A stretch of 64,000 nucleotides of DNA, taken from the NCBI GenBank assembly GCA_020247055.1, contig JADCJL010000173.1, positions 21,722-85,721 on the forward strand, in the 5' to 3' direction. The translations under genes and the position numbers were made by a program. Below are positions 30,282-38,751 of this stretch, piece after piece. Position 1 is the first letter of the stretch; every line of letters starts with the position of its first letter. The stretch comes from Acidobacteriaceae bacterium (GTDB lineage Bacteria > Acidobacteriota > Terriglobia > Bryobacterales > Bryobacteraceae). The notes beneath the pieces were generated by a model that was not told the origin of the DNA, ran no database searches, and was given only the letters and a program-made list of their open reading frames with translations.

Positions 30282-32486
30282 TTAAGAGACTTTCCACCAC
30301 GAGAGAGGGTGCAGCAGACCAAGCAGACGCCGCCACCATTGCATGCCGTGGCCCGCCTGGCGGGCCACGGCCGCCGAGAGAGCCAGATACTGTTCCCGGC
30401 CCACCCGCGGCACGGCCGGGCCAAGCGCGGCCCGCATGTGCAGTTCGGTCAGGTCGGTCATCGCCGGAACCCGTTCGGCTACCCGCCGGGCAAAGGCCTC
30501 GCGCGAGGTGCCGCGCTCCCGGTACAGGCCCAGGTCGGCGAGCGAATCGAGCGCGGCCCGGTAGGAGGCGACCGGCAGGCGCGCCGGGCTGCAGAAACGG
30601 GGTTCGCAGCGGCGCCAGAACTTCATCAGATAGAGCGCGCCCAGGGTAAACAGGAGCACCGGCACCATCGCCCTGCTCAAACCCTGCATCGCTTCAAGCA
30701 GCGCCTTCCGCAGGTCGCCGTCCCCGGCGGGCGGGTTCTCTTCCTTCGGCGACCCCGGCGTCTGCCGGGCCATCTCGCCGAGCATCCGCTGCAGGTCCTG
30801 ATCCACCTTCTCCTCCTGCGGCGGGGTGATCACCTTCTCCGGGGTGATGTCGAGAACCACCCACCCCAGGCCGCGCACATACACCTCCGGCCAGGCGTGG
30901 GCATCGCCGTTGCGGATCAGAATCGTCGACCCGTCTCCGCGCTGCCGCGCCCCCACGGCATAGCCGATGCTCACGCGCGAAGGCACGCCCATGGTCCGGA
31001 ACAGGTAGACGGCCGAGTGCGCCAGGTGGACGCAGTACCCGTTACGATCACCGAACAGAAAGCTGGCCACCGGGTCGGCGTCCTCATCCACCTGCGGCAC
31101 GTTGAGATTGTAGGTGGTGTTCTTGTCCATCCAGAACTTGATCGCCAGCGCCTGGGCAATCGGGATGCCGCGCAGGTGGGCCGGCAGCAGCTGTTTGGCC
31201 TGCTCGGCAATCTGCCGGTAGCGGGCGTCCTCGGGCACTTCGGTGTAGTGCTGCCACATCTCCGGCGTCCACTTCTCCGACCCCAGCGAACGGTTCAGCA
31301 GCGTCCCGAAGTCGGCGTCGAGCACAATCGACTCCACTTTATAAGCGCGTTCAAAGCGCTTGGCATCGGGGTTCGGCGCCGGTTCGAGCTTCGAGACGTC
31401 GATCAGGCCGAAGGGCTTCGAATGCGGCGTCATCAGCGCCACCGTTGTGCGGAGGCGATGGGCGATACGCTCCCGGCCTCCCGGAGCGGTGTCGGCGCGG
31501 TCGCGCAGCGGGACCTCAATCGGCTCGGCCGGAAAGGGCATGCCCACGTCGGTATCGAGCTTGCCGGAGGCATCGCGCACCAGGCGCCGGCCGTTGTAGT
31601 TACTGAGCGTATCCTGACGGAAATAGAAGGTCCCGTAGGGCGGCTGATAGTCGTCGTGCAGGCTGACCACCGCCACGGGGAAGCTCTTCCGCCCCTCGCC
31701 GCCCGACGGGTTCGGGTCCTGGTTCTGGTTCTGATCCTGCTGCTGTTCGCCCTTGCCGCCCTGCCCCCCGTGATGCGGCCGCTCCTTCTTATCCTTTTCA
31801 CTGCCGCCCGCACCGCCGGCGAAGGCCGACAACTGCCGGAGTTTGCCGTCCGGCAGAAACAGGAACAGCGCTACAATCATGGCGATGAGCAGCACCGGAT
31901 CGAGCAGGGTCCTTTTGGCCGAACTGCGGCTGAGCATCCAGACGACCAGCAGGATCCCCAGCAGCGCCCCGGCGCCGAGGAAAAACGGCATCGGGTCGTA
32001 GTTCCGTTCAAGCAGCCAGTCGGTCACAAAGAACGGGCGGTGAATCGAGCCGTCGCGGTGCGCCGCGAGCACACTCGAAAAGATCCCGACGAGCGAGGCG
32101 GCCTCTACCGTGAGAAACAGCGAGTATCGCCGGGCCGAAAGCAGCACCGGCGTCAGCCAGCAGACCACCCCCACGAACCAGTTCTCCGCCTCCGTGATCG
32201 CATACACCGATTCGCTACCGAGCCAGCCCACCACGGTGCTGTTCCCGCGCAGAAACGCGCTCAGCGTCACCGTCAACGCCATCACCCCCGCCGCGGCCAG
32301 CCACAACCGGCCCAGGCGCAGCGGCAGCACTTCGAGTGCGCCCGCCAGTACGAACGCGGTCACCACCCCCAGCAGGGCGAACAGCAAACCGGCCGGCGCG
32401 GTGTAACCCGCGGCCAGCAGCCCCACGGCGCTCATCCAGATGACCACGCCGGGCAGTTTCCACCAGATCGAGTTGCGCGGCGTCAT
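30282..32486 (-). CDS. membrane transglutaminase-like protein (TgpA/DUF3488 type)
   Basis: This 734-residue protein has about six N-terminal membrane helices (residues 1-230) and a Gly/Gln-rich linker near 235-265. A periplasmic transglutaminase core follows, with the triad visible as Cys in RNGYCVHLAHSA, His in GDAHAWPEVY and Asp in VVLDITPE, then one more helix and a C-terminal cytoplasmic tail. It matches the TgpA-like family (DUF3488/DUF4129 type). Pseudomonas TgpA is essential and acts in the periplasm. It directly abuts DUF58 (no gap) and precedes MoxR by 3 bases. Confidence 0.92.
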   Translation of the reverse strand: MTPRNSIWWKLPGVVIWMSAVGLLAAGYTAPAGLLFALLGVVTAFVLAGALEVLPLRLGRLWLAAAGVMALTVTLSAFLRGNSTVVGWLGSESVYAITEAENWFVGVVCWLTPVLLSARRYSLFLTVEAASLVGIFSSVLAAHRDGSIHRPFFVTDWLLERNYDPMPFFLGAGALLGILLVVWMLSRSSAKRTLLDPVLLIAMIVALFLFLPDGKLRQLSAFAGGAGGSEKDKKERPHHGGQGGKGEQQQDQNQNQDPNPSGGEGRKSFPVAVVSLHDDYQPPYGTFYFRQDTLSNYNGRRLVRDASGKLDTDVGMPFPAEPIEVPLRDRADTAPGGRERIAHRLRTTVALMTPHSKPFGLIDVSKLEPAPNPDAKRFERAYKVESIVLDADFGTLLNRSLGSEKWTPEMWQHYTEVPEDARYRQIAEQAKQLLPAHLRGIPIAQALAIKFWMDKNTTYNLNVPQVDEDADPVASFLFGDRNGYCVHLAHSAVYLFRTMGVPSRVSIGYAVGARQRGDGSTILIRNGDAHAWPEVYVRGLGWVVLDITPEKVITPPQEEKVDQDLQRMLGEMARQTPGSPKEENPPAGDGDLRKALLEAMQGLSRAMVPVLLFTLGALYLMKFWRRCEPRFCSPARLPVASYRAALDSLADLGLYRERGTSREAFARRVAERVPAMTDLTELHMRAALGPAVPRVGREQYLALSAAVARQAGHGMQWWRRLLGLLHPLSWWKVS

Positions 32487-33836
32487 CTAACCTCTTCCTC
32501 CGAGGATATCCTGGAACAGATTTCCTGTCTGCCGCTCCGCCACGCCCGCCGTCGCCGCCATGCCGGCCGTGCCGGTCGCCAAGCGCCGCAGCTGCTCGAG
32601 GGTATGCCGCTCCTCGCCCGCCGGGCGGACAAACCACTGCTTTACGCGCTCCTTCCACGCCGGAGGGCCCTCCTGCTCGGGCTGCACCGCCTCGACCCCG
32701 GTCAGAATCTGCATCCGCATGACACCCCCGCCGGGGACCTGCGCCGCGGCGTACTCCCAGGCCGCGGCCTCCGGCGGCAGCAGGAGAATACAGAATTGGT
32801 ACCCTTCGTTTTCCATTTTGGAAAGGAAGGCTCCCAAGCTGCCGCCGCGCGCGGCGGGATCGGCCTCGCCGCTCCGGGCGAGCACTTCGAGCGCTTCCTC
32901 TCGGGTGGTTGCGTGGCGGTCGACGCCGTCGGCGGCAAAGCACCAGTCGTCGCCCAGCAGGCCCCGCTCGATGGCGATCCGGGCAACGGCCGCCGTCGCA
33001 TCGTCCTGGGCGCTCGTGACCAGATAGGCACACCCTTTCCGCCGCTCGGCCACGCTGCGTTCCGGGGTCCGCACCATCATCCGGCTCGTTCGCGCGTACA
33101 CCTTCCAGAGCACCATGCGCAGCGGGTCGCCGGGGGCGTACTGCCGCATCTCCACCCTGTCGCCCCGCGGTTCGGCGTAGACGTCGGACAGGTCGTCGCC
33201 GTCGGCCATGCCCGCCGGCGGCGGCATCTGCTCGAGCATGCCCCGTTCGGGCAGCACCCGCAGGCTGACGGTCTCCGCCCGGCGCCAGGCGATCTCGGCG
33301 AGGCCAAACAGATCGCGCACGGCGAAGCGCCGCACTACGCGTTCGACGATGCACCGGCGCTCCGGCGCCGCCATCTCCACCAGTTCGCCGCCCTGCCGTT
33401 CCACCGTAACGGTCGCCGCCGTCTCGCCGCGGCCATCGTTGACCCACTGCCACTGGGCGACCGTAAAGGGAATCCAGCGCGGATAGGCCACCCGGTAGCC
33501 GGTCGGCTGCGGCGTCCGGGTTTCGAGATCCAGCAGGCCCGGCGTTCGGGCCTGCCGCGAGCGCCAGGTGAGCCACGCCGCGCCGGCCAGTGTGCACAGC
33601 AGCAGCGACAGGATCACCAGAAGCCCGGCCAACCCCGCCACCAGCAGCACCAGATCGAGGTGCAAAACCCCTTGAAACCACACCGCCAACCCAAACAGCA
33701 GGAGAAATGCCACGCCCGTGCGCGTTAAAGGAAACGCCCCGTGGATGGGCCGCATCCAGGGGAGAAAGAAGCGCCGCCACAGCCGCGCCACCCCTTTTTG
33801 CGAAACGAACCCAAACCTGGTCAACCAACCACGCAT
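32487..33836 (-). CDS. DUF58 domain membrane protein
   Basis: This 449-residue protein has two N-terminal membrane segments (about 35-80), a beta-rich part, and the DUF58 core GDRVEMRQYAPGDPLRMVLW. The core is followed by a vWA-like C-terminal region. ATG 33836 begins the homology; the open frame before it (to 34298) is antisense to the sulfatase. DUF58 proteins pair with MoxR ATPases. It is first in the operon and diverges from the sulfatase across 42 bases. Confidence 0.9.
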   Translation of the reverse strand: MRGWLTRFGFVSQKGVARLWRRFFLPWMRPIHGAFPLTRTGVAFLLLFGLAVWFQGVLHLDLVLLVAGLAGLLVILSLLLCTLAGAAWLTWRSRQARTPGLLDLETRTPQPTGYRVAYPRWIPFTVAQWQWVNDGRGETAATVTVERQGGELVEMAAPERRCIVERVVRRFAVRDLFGLAEIAWRRAETVSLRVLPERGMLEQMPPPAGMADGDDLSDVYAEPRGDRVEMRQYAPGDPLRMVLWKVYARTSRMMVRTPERSVAERRKGCAYLVTSAQDDATAAVARIAIERGLLGDDWCFAADGVDRHATTREEALEVLARSGEADPAARGGSLGAFLSKMENEGYQFCILLLPPEAAAWEYAAAQVPGGGVMRMQILTGVEAVQPEQEGPPAWKERVKQWFVRPAGEERHTLEQLRRLATGTAGMAATAGVAERQTGNLFQDILGGRG

Positions 33837-33878
33837 GTACTGATTCTGACGTATGATCAAGGGTTTCCGGTGCCGTAA

Positions 33879-35294
33879 ATGACGAATGTTTCTCGCCGCA
33901 CGTTCCTGACAAGCATTTTTGCCGCCAAACTGGCGGCCGCTCCCGCCCGGCGCAGCGTGGTTCTGGTCTACGTCGACGATCTCGGCTGGCGGGACTTCGG
34001 TTGCACCGGCCATCCCTACCACGAGACGCCCCACCTCGACGCCCTCGCCCGCGATGGCCTCCGCTTTACGAACGCCTACGCCGCCTGCCCCGTCTGCTCG
34101 CCCTCCCGCGCCGCCCTGATGACCGGCAAGTACCCGGCGCGCCTGCAGTTGACCGATTGGATCCCCGGCCGGAAGCAGTGGCCCACCGCCAAACTCCTCA
34201 CCCCGGCCTTCGCCCAGCAACTCCCGCTCGCCGAAACCACCCTCGCCGAACTCCTCCGGCCCGCCGGTTACAAAACGGCGAGCATCGGCAAATGGCATCT
34301 CGGCGGCGCCGGCTTCGGTCCCGAACAGCAGGGCTTCGACCGGAACGTGGCCGGCACCGACAAAGGCTCGCCCCCCGGCTACTTCGGCCCGTTTGCCCTG
34401 CCCAACCTCGACGGCGGCACCAAAGACGATCTGTTAACCGCCGCCCTCACCACCGAAGCCGAAAAGTTTCTCGCCTCGGCCCAGGGCAGTCCGTTCTTCC
34501 TCTACTTCCCGCACTTCGCCGTCCACACCCCGCTGCAGGCTCCGGCCGCGCTGGTGGAAAAATACCGGAAGAAGATCGAATTCATGGGGCTGAGCGGTAA
34601 TCCGGTCTACGCCGCCATGATGGAGACGCTCGACGACTCGGTCGGCCGTCTGCGGGCCAAACTCCGGGAGTTGGGCCGGGCGGAGGATACCGTCTTCCTG
34701 CTCACCGGCGACAACGGCGGCCTGCGCTTTGAAGGCAAGGCGAAAGACCCGGTGACGGACAACGCGCCGCTGCGCGCCGGCAAGGGACATCTGTACGAAG
34801 GCGGCATCCGCGTGCCGTTTCTCGCCGCCGGGCCGGGCGTGGCCCAGGGGGTCAACGCCACTCCGGTGTCGAGCGTCGATTTCGCACCCACCGTTTGCGA
34901 ACTCGCCGGGGTGCCCGCACCGAAGGGGCTCGACGGCGTCAGTCTGGTGCCCGCCCTCGCGCAGCAGCCGCTGAAGCCGCGGCCGCTCTTCTGGCACTAT
35001 CCGCACTACTCGAATCAGGGCGGCGTCCCGGGCGGGGCCGTGCGCGACGGCGACTGGAAGCTGATTGAGTTCTACGAGGACAACCGCGTCGAACTGTACA
35101 ACCTGGCGCGGGACCCCGGCGAGAAGCGGAATCTGGTGAATCAGCACGGCGATGTGGCCGAGAAGCTGAAACAGGCCCTCGGCAAGTGGCGGAAGCAGGT
35201 CAAGGCGGCCATGCCCACGCCGAACCCGGGATATCAGCCGGCGCAGGCCGACCAGGGGTTAACGGGAGTCGAGGCCCCGACGCCGACCGTTTAG
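33879..35294 (+). CDS. Tat-exported sulfatase (arylsulfatase family)
   Basis: This 471-residue type I sulfatase has a twin-arginine signal (SRRTFLTSIFAAKLAAAP). Metal-binding VYVDDLGWRDFG follows, then the formylglycine motif Cys73-S-P-S-R77 in CSPSRAALMTGKYP, GKWHLGG, and TGDNGG with the second metal site. The Cys-type motif requires the formylglycine-generating enzyme for maturation. It would remove sulfate esters from polysaccharide or aryl substrates in the periplasm. A TATGAT box lies at 33852-33857. Its stop overlaps that of the convergent permease by 3 nt. Confidence 0.93.
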   Translation: MTNVSRRTFLTSIFAAKLAAAPARRSVVLVYVDDLGWRDFGCTGHPYHETPHLDALARDGLRFTNAYAACPVCSPSRAALMTGKYPARLQLTDWIPGRKQWPTAKLLTPAFAQQLPLAETTLAELLRPAGYKTASIGKWHLGGAGFGPEQQGFDRNVAGTDKGSPPGYFGPFALPNLDGGTKDDLLTAALTTEAEKFLASAQGSPFFLYFPHFAVHTPLQAPAALVEKYRKKIEFMGLSGNPVYAAMMETLDDSVGRLRAKLRELGRAEDTVFLLTGDNGGLRFEGKAKDPVTDNAPLRAGKGHLYEGGIRVPFLAAGPGVAQGVNATPVSSVDFAPTVCELAGVPAPKGLDGVSLVPALAQQPLKPRPLFWHYPHYSNQGGVPGGAVRDGDWKLIEFYEDNRVELYNLARDPGEKRNLVNQHGDVAEKLKQALGKWRKQVKAAMPTPNPGYQPAQADQGLTGVEAPTPTV

Positions 35295-36037
35295 CGCCGC
35301 GCGGGCAGAAACAGCAGAATCGTTGCCAGGAAGGCGAGCACGATCACCGCGGTCAGGAAGACCTTTTCGGGAATCCGTGAGATCAGCTTGCGGCCCACCA
35401 TCGCGCCGGCCAGGGTGGGGAGCAGGAGCACGGAGTCAAACAGCAGCCCCTCGACGCTGAACAGGCCGTGGTAGGCGTAGACCGGTACCTTGCTGAGGTT
35501 GATGAAGAAGAAGAACCAGGCGCCGGTGGCGACAAACTCTTCGCGCGGCAGCCGGCGCGAGAGCAGGTAGATGTTCATGATCGGCCCGGCCGCGTTGGCC
35601 ACCATCGTCGCAAAGCCCGCCGAGGTACCGAAAAAGCCCGAGAACCACCATCCGGCGGGCGGCGCGCCGGTGGCGAAGCGCAGCCGCCAGAGAAACAGTA
35701 GCAGCATTGCCAGGGTAATCGAGCCGACCAGCGGACGGATGACCGCGTCGGGGTAAACCAGGACGGCCGCGCCGGCGGCCATGCCGGCCATCACCCAGGG
35801 CAGCAGCGAAAACAGCGCGTTGGCGGCCGCCTTCTTGCGGTACACGATCACGGCGTAGCAGTCCGCGGCGATCAGCAGCGGCAGGAGCCAGGCGGCCGAA
35901 AGGCGCGCGTCACCGACGGTGACGACGAATAGCGGCACGGCGAGAATGCCCAAGCCGGGAACGCCGGTCTTGGCGACGCCGATCGAGAAGGCGCAGGCGG
36001 CGCCGAGGAGCCATTTCCAGAGAGGGAGTTCGGGCAC
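35291..36037 (-). CDS. TauE/SafE family permease
   Basis: This 248-residue membrane protein has about eight hydrophobic segments. FSIGVAKTGVPGLGILAVPL begins the first half-repeat, and FFGTSAGFATMVANAAGPIM the second, as in TauE/SafE anion exporters for sulfite, sulfoacetate or similar. The open frame reaches to 36103, but that would place the start inside the tRNA-Sec gene. GTG 36037, just after the tRNA and at the start of hydrophobic homology, is preferred. The adjacent sulfatase makes sulfur-anion export plausible but not proven. Confidence 0.82.
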   Translation of the reverse strand: MPELPLWKWLLGAACAFSIGVAKTGVPGLGILAVPLFVVTVGDARLSAAWLLPLLIAADCYAVIVYRKKAAANALFSLLPWVMAGMAAGAAVLVYPDAVIRPLVGSITLAMLLLFLWRLRFATGAPPAGWWFSGFFGTSAGFATMVANAAGPIMNIYLLSRRLPREEFVATGAWFFFFINLSKVPVYAYHGLFSVEGLLFDSVLLLPTLAGAMVGRKLISRIPEKVFLTAVIVLAFLATILLFLPARR

Positions 36038-36051
36038 AGAGGGCGAGGAGG

Positions 36052-36146
36052 TGGCGGAAGCCAGTGGGAGTCGAACCCACCGCGCCGCTAACGCGACGCA
36101 CACTGGTTTTGAAGACCAGGCCCAGCACCGGCCAAGCGTGGCTTCC
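36052..36146 (-). tRNA. selC: tRNA-Sec (anticodon TCA)
   Basis: The 95-nt minus-strand gene has the hallmarks of selenocysteine tRNA. These are an 8-bp acceptor stem (GGAAGCCA with TGGCTTCC), anticodon stem CTGGT/ACCAG with loop CTTCAAA (anticodon at 36110-36112), a long variable arm (CGTCGC-GTTA-GCGGCG), T arm GTGGG-TTCGACT-CCCAC, discriminator G and encoded CCA. It lies 4 bases after the HD-hydrolase stop on the same strand. It directly precedes the TauE/SafE gene, so it may be part of that transcript. selA, selB and selD are not in the window. Confidence 0.93.
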
Positions 36147-36150
36147 GCGA

Positions 36151-36714
36151 TTACACCGTACCCTGCAATCCTAGCAACTCTGCCCGGTCGCGCAGGGCGC
36201 CGATGCAGAATTCGATGTGGGCATCGAGGTCGACGCCGAGTTCGGCCGCGCCGTTGAGGACATCGTCGCGGTTGACGGCGCGGGCGAAGGCTTTATCTTT
36301 GAGCTTTTTGCGGACGGATTTGACATCGACTTCGTGGATGCTGCGGCTGGGTTTGACGTAGGAGCAGGCGGTGAGGAAGCCGGCGAGTTCGTCGCAGGCG
36401 AAGAGGGTTTTTTCAAGGAGCGATTCGCGCGGGACGCCGGTGAAGTCGGCGTGCGAGAGGATGGCGCGGCGGATTTCGGCCGAAACGCCGCGGCTGGCGA
36501 GGATGGGTTCGCCCTTGGTCGGGTGGTCGGGGAGGTTGGGGTGGATCTCCCAGTCGAAGTCGTGGAGCAGGCCGGTGACGGCGTAGGTCTCCGCGTCGCC
36601 GCCGTGTTGGCGGGCGTAGGCGATCATGCAGGCTTCGACGGCGAGCATATGTTTGCGCAATCCGTCGGACTGCACAAATTCACAGACAATCTTCCAGGCT
36701 TCGTCTCTTGTCAC
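36151..36714 (-). CDS. HD domain hydrolase
   Basis: This 187-residue protein of the HD phosphohydrolase superfamily has a first metal His near residue 22 (LRKHMLAVEACM), the HD pair His51-Asp52 in GLLHDFDWEIHPN, then EIRRAILSHADFTGVP. Substrates of this small-HD group are unknown; nucleotides are typical of the superfamily. It starts 41 bases from the divergent tRNA-Ala. Transcription from it runs into selC. Confidence 0.85.
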   Translation of the reverse strand: MTRDEAWKIVCEFVQSDGLRKHMLAVEACMIAYARQHGGDAETYAVTGLLHDFDWEIHPNLPDHPTKGEPILASRGVSAEIRRAILSHADFTGVPRESLLEKTLFACDELAGFLTACSYVKPSRSIHEVDVKSVRKKLKDKAFARAVNRDDVLNGAAELGVDLDAHIEFCIGALRDRAELLGLQGTV

Positions 36715-36736
36715 GGGTCTCCTCTGATGGTATTCT
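36708..36736 (+). promoter_or_regulatory. promoter of tRNA-Ala
   Basis: TTGTCA (36708-36713) and TATTCT (36731-36736) are spaced by exactly 17 bases, close to the vegetative-sigma consensus. The expected start is near 36743, giving a 5' leader of about 13 bases before the tRNA. It overlaps the first codons of the divergent HD gene. Confidence 0.75.
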
Positions 36737-36755
36737 AAAAGGGTTGCCCAAGAGT

Positions 36756-36831
36756 GGGCCTGTGGCGCAGTTGGGAGCGCGCTTCCATGGCATGGAAGAG
36801 GTCAAGGGTTCGAATCCCTTCAGGTCCACCA
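36756..36831 (+). tRNA. tRNA-Ala (anticodon GGC)
   Basis: This 76-nt cloverleaf has acceptor GGGCCTG paired with CAGGTCC, anticodon stem CTTCC/GGAAG with loop ATGGCAT (anticodon GGC at 36789-36791), T arm AAGGG-TTCGAAT-CCCTT and encoded CCA. It reads GCC alanine codons, abundant in this genome. The 147 bases after it hold no gene or clear terminator that I can see. Confidence 0.96.
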
Positions 36832-36978
36832 AAATTTAGTGGGTCTTGTGCGCGCTCGCTGCACGCGAGACCGAGTCGATCGGCAGCTTCACTTTTGCTT
36901 TGACTCTCGGAACGTTGTTTTCGGGTCCGCGTGGTGGGTTTCTGCGCCGCCTGTGTTGTCCAGTGTTCTCGATACGGA

Positions 36979-38025
36979 TCACGTTGGGAGGAGCCGTCTA
37001 GCCGCCTCCCGCAGCACCGTCTCATACCCCGCCGCCACCCGCTCCAGGCTATTCTCCCGCCCCACCCGCGCCCGCAGCACCAACCCGTAATCCCGTACCC
37101 CCGCCGGCCCCTCCGTCAGCAACCGCATCGTCGCCAGCAGCCCCTCCTCCTCCCCCAACCCCACCGGCACCCCCAACCCCTCCCCGTCGCTCGTCAACAC
37201 CGGCTTGCCAATCCCCATCAGCCGCACCCCAATCCCCGACGTCTCCCCGCTCGCCGGATACCGCAGGTTCACCACCACATCCACCGCCGACGCCACCAGC
37301 CAGAACTCCTCCTCGCTCATATGCCCCACCCGCAGCAACCCTTCCCACTCGAGCGCCCGCGCCAAATCCGTCGACCCGATCTCCCCCGCCAACACCAGCG
37401 CCGCGTCCCCCCCCGCCGCCCGCAGCCGTCGGAACGTCCGCACCACCCCCAGCACCCGCTTGGACTCCCGCAAAAACCCCATCACCCCAAACAACATCGT
37501 CGACGGCCGCAGCCCCCGCTCCGCCCGCCAACGCTCCACCCGCCAGCCGTCCGGCAGCACCGGCGGCTTGAAGTAGTGCGGAATCACCCGCGCCTTCTCC
37601 CCCACCCGCCGCGCCGCCTCCGCGTTATGCACAATCACCAACCGCGAACGCTCCACCAGCCGCCGCAGCATCCCGTAACGGAAGTAGCGTGGATCGGTCG
37701 CCGAACGCGCGCGGTCCCGCCACAGCTCCCGAGCCAGCTCCCGCGCCCACTCGCCGTAGTTATAGACAAACTCCTCCACATACCCGGCCTCGCCCAACGA
37801 CCCCAGGAAAAAATGGTGCAGCACCGCATCGTGCAGCACCACCACCCCCGGCTCCCGCAGCGCCCGCGCGTAGATGTCGCGATGCAGCTGGTTGTTGCCG
37901 ATGTGATACAGGTTCACATCGCCCGGCGCATTCACCCGCGCCGGCAGCAGCGGCAGCAGGTCGGCCGCATAGTCGGCCACCCCGCTCCGCGCCGGCGGCA
38001 GCGGCGCGAAGTAGCCAACCGTCAC
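36979..38025 (-). CDS. GT-B glycosyltransferase (group 1)
   Basis: This 348-residue protein begins MTVGYFAPLPPARSGVADYA, a typical group 1 transferase N-terminus, with HDAVLHHFF and VIVHNAEAARR. The donor-domain pattern reads FGVMGFLRESKRV and NLRYPASGETSGIGVRLMGIGKPVL. Its codons almost always end in G, so the plus strand shows long C-rich runs at 37020-37640. It overlaps the upstream yggS by 4 nt. Sugar and acceptor are unknown. Confidence 0.87.
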   Translation of the reverse strand: MTVGYFAPLPPARSGVADYAADLLPLLPARVNAPGDVNLYHIGNNQLHRDIYARALREPGVVVLHDAVLHHFFLGSLGEAGYVEEFVYNYGEWARELARELWRDRARSATDPRYFRYGMLRRLVERSRLVIVHNAEAARRVGEKARVIPHYFKPPVLPDGWRVERWRAERGLRPSTMLFGVMGFLRESKRVLGVVRTFRRLRAAGGDAALVLAGEIGSTDLARALEWEGLLRVGHMSEEEFWLVASAVDVVVNLRYPASGETSGIGVRLMGIGKPVLTSDGEGLGVPVGLGEEEGLLATMRLLTEGPAGVRDYGLVLRARVGRENSLERVAAGYETVLREAARRLLPT

Positions 38026-38693
38026 GGCTTCTTCCGGCGCCCGAACAGCGCCGTGCCCACCCGCACCATCGTCGACCCCTCCGCAATCGCCACTTCGAGA
38101 TCGTTCGACATCCCCATCGACAGCCGCGGCAGGCCGTGCGCCGCCGCCAACTCCCGCAGCCGCGCAAAGTAGGGCCGCGCCCGCTCGGCGTCCTCATCCC
38201 ACGGCGGCATCGTCATCAGTCCGGTCAGCCGCAGATGCGGGCAGGCGCGAATCGCCTCCACCAGCGCCGGCAACTCCGCCGGGTCGCAGCCGTGCTTGGC
38301 TTCCTCTTCCGACAGCTTCACCTCAATCATCACTTCCATCGGCTTGCCGCATTCGTCGAGCCGCCGCGCCAGCTTGGCCGAATCCACCGTCTGCACCACA
38401 TCGAACAGCTCGGCCGCTTTCTTCGATTTGTTCGACTGCAGATGGCCGATCAGGTGAAACCGCGCCCCGGCGAGCGGCGGCAGCTGCGGCCGCTTGCCTT
38501 CAAACTCCTGTACGTAGTTCTCCCCAAACTCGCGCATCCCCAGCGCGTAGGCGTCTTCGATGACGCTCGCCGGAAATACCTTGGTCACCGCCAGCAGCAG
38601 CACTTCGCTCTCGCTCCGTCCCGCTCTGGCGCAGGCCGCGGCGATCCGCGTTTGTACCTCGTCCCATCGATCCCGCAGAGTATCCATCATCAA
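38022..38693 (-). CDS. yggS: YggS family pyridoxal-phosphate homeostasis protein
   Basis: This 223-residue single-domain PLP protein (PLPBP/PROSC family) binds PLP through Lys38 in LLLAVTKVFPASVI. It carries FGENYVQEF, HLIGHLQSNKSKKA, GLMTMPPW and LSMGMSNDLEVAI. The family lacks enzymatic activity and regulates free PLP and amino-acid pools. Two extra Met codons precede the homology (MMMDTL), so the exact start could shift by one or two codons. It heads a two-gene minus-strand unit with the glycosyltransferase. Confidence 0.92.
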   Translation of the reverse strand: MMMDTLRDRWDEVQTRIAAACARAGRSESEVLLLAVTKVFPASVIEDAYALGMREFGENYVQEFEGKRPQLPPLAGARFHLIGHLQSNKSKKAAELFDVVQTVDSAKLARRLDECGKPMEVMIEVKLSEEEAKHGCDPAELPALVEAIRACPHLRLTGLMTMPPWDEDAERARPYFARLRELAAAHGLPRLSMGMSNDLEVAIAEGSTMVRVGTALFGRRKKP

Positions 38694-38751
38694 TTCCCAA
38701 AAAACCGCCTGTACCTGAGAGTTTACGCGACTTCGCCGAACCTATCGACAT

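Noticed and set aside
30309..33728. 1139-residue plus-strand open frame
   Set aside because: Antisense to the MoxR-operon genes DUF58 and TgpA; low-complexity Arg/His/Pro composition caused by high GC.
36038..36103. N-terminal extension of the TauE/SafE gene to ATG 36103
   Set aside because: It would begin inside tRNA-Sec; GTG 36037 is beyond the tRNA and at the start of the conserved region.
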